This document shows, piece after piece, positions 5,464 to 5,657 of a DNA stretch of 5,657 nt; position 1 is the stretch's first letter, and every line of letters begins with the position of its first letter. The translations under genes were made by a program, and so were the position numbers. Origin of the DNA: CAYVUI01 sp964454745 (lineage in GTDB: Bacteria; Planctomycetota; Phycisphaerae; Sedimentisphaerales; Anaerohalosphaeraceae); assembly GCA_964454745.1 (NCBI GenBank), contig CAYVUI010000176.1:1-5657 (forward strand), read 5' to 3'. The notes below the pieces were generated by a model. That model was not told where the DNA came from. It saw only the letters and a list, made by a program, of their open reading frames with translations, and ran no database searches.

Positions 5464-5657
5464 TTAAAGCCTTTTTTTCAAGTTTTCAATATCTCTTTTC
5501 ACATCACTAACAGGAACGTAATCTTTTGACCTGGGCGGCATATGCTCTATATATCGATGGTACCAGCGAATCGCAGATGAAAAGTTTTGCAGTTGCTCAT
5601 AATTAGGGCTTGCTGAATAAGCCCATATTTCTATTTTACTGAGTTTCTCAGGCGGCC
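5464..5657 (-). CDS. Unrecognised protein, C-terminal fragment (enters from right edge)
   Basis: On the minus strand, reading from the right edge, 63 codons are open and end at TAA (5464-5466). The start lies outside the window. The product begins PPEKLSKIEIWAYSASPNYE and ends VSDVKRDIENLKKRL. It has balanced composition, with aromatic residues in the middle (IRWYHRYIEHM) and a charged C-terminal helix, and it looks like a genuine protein rather than a shadow frame. There is no membrane segment and no motif I can assign to a family. It converges on the UroD-like gene with a 9-bp gap between stop codons and no terminator hairpin between them. The possible alternatives are a pseudogene remnant or a chance open frame of this length. 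Confidence 0.62.
   Translation of the reverse strand, partial: PPEKLSKIEIWAYSASPNYEQLQNFSSAIRWYHRYIEHMPPRSKDYVPVSDVKRDIENLKKRL

Noticed and set aside
1..5657. CRISPR array, tRNA or rRNA genes, insertion sequence or attachment site
   Set aside because: No regularly spaced direct repeats, cloverleaf-like segment, rRNA-like stretch, transposase or terminal inverted repeats were seen by eye.

Overview
The window looks like a chromosomal segment from a planctomycete-type (PVC superphylum) bacterium, most plausibly of the Phycisphaerae kind. Two features point that way. One is a type IV pseudopilin-like protein with the short 'H-X9-D' C-terminal motif common in planctomycete and Lentisphaerae prepilin-like families. 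The other is a UroD-family methyltransferase-like protein of a sort abundant in those genomes. A divergent tubulin/FtsZ-superfamily GTPase fits the unusual cytoskeletal gene content of PVC bacteria. This assignment is inference from gene content; no rRNA or marker gene is present.

Layout from left to right. Positions 1-83 (minus) hold the first 27 codons of a lipoprotein that runs off the left edge, with a good ribosome binding site and a perfect TATAAT box upstream. Positions 251-1453 (minus) encode an AAA_14/DUF4143 ATPase. Positions 1644-2897 (minus) encode the tubulin/FtsZ-like GTPase, which has a Ser/Lys/Arg-rich N-terminal tail and is followed by an intrinsic terminator at 1583-1615. 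A 554-bp divergent intergenic region (2898-3451) carries a good sigma-70-type promoter facing right, a possible 22-codon leader ORF and nested inverted repeats. Positions 3452-4315 (plus) encode the pseudopilin-like protein, closed by a strong terminator at 4345-4378. Positions 4468-5454 (plus) encode the UroD/MtaA-like protein. Positions 5464-5657 (minus) hold the C-terminal 63 codons of an unrecognised protein that runs in from the right edge and converges on the UroD-like gene with a 9-bp gap.

The genes do not form one obvious pathway. Each of the central genes looks like its own transcription unit, with separate promoters, terminators or orientations, so genomic neighbourhood says little about shared function. 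Base composition is uneven: the UroD-like gene is clearly GC-rich in third positions, while the pseudopilin, its leader and the left-edge lipoprotein are more AT-rich.

The item most worth attention is the tubulin-superfamily GTPase. It keeps the nucleotide-binding loops and the catalytic acidic T7 loop but has a first glycine loop that reads more like tubulin/CetZ than classical FtsZ. It also has a basic disordered N-terminal extension, and no cell-division genes lie nearby. No CRISPR array, tRNA, rRNA, insertion sequence or phage gene was seen.
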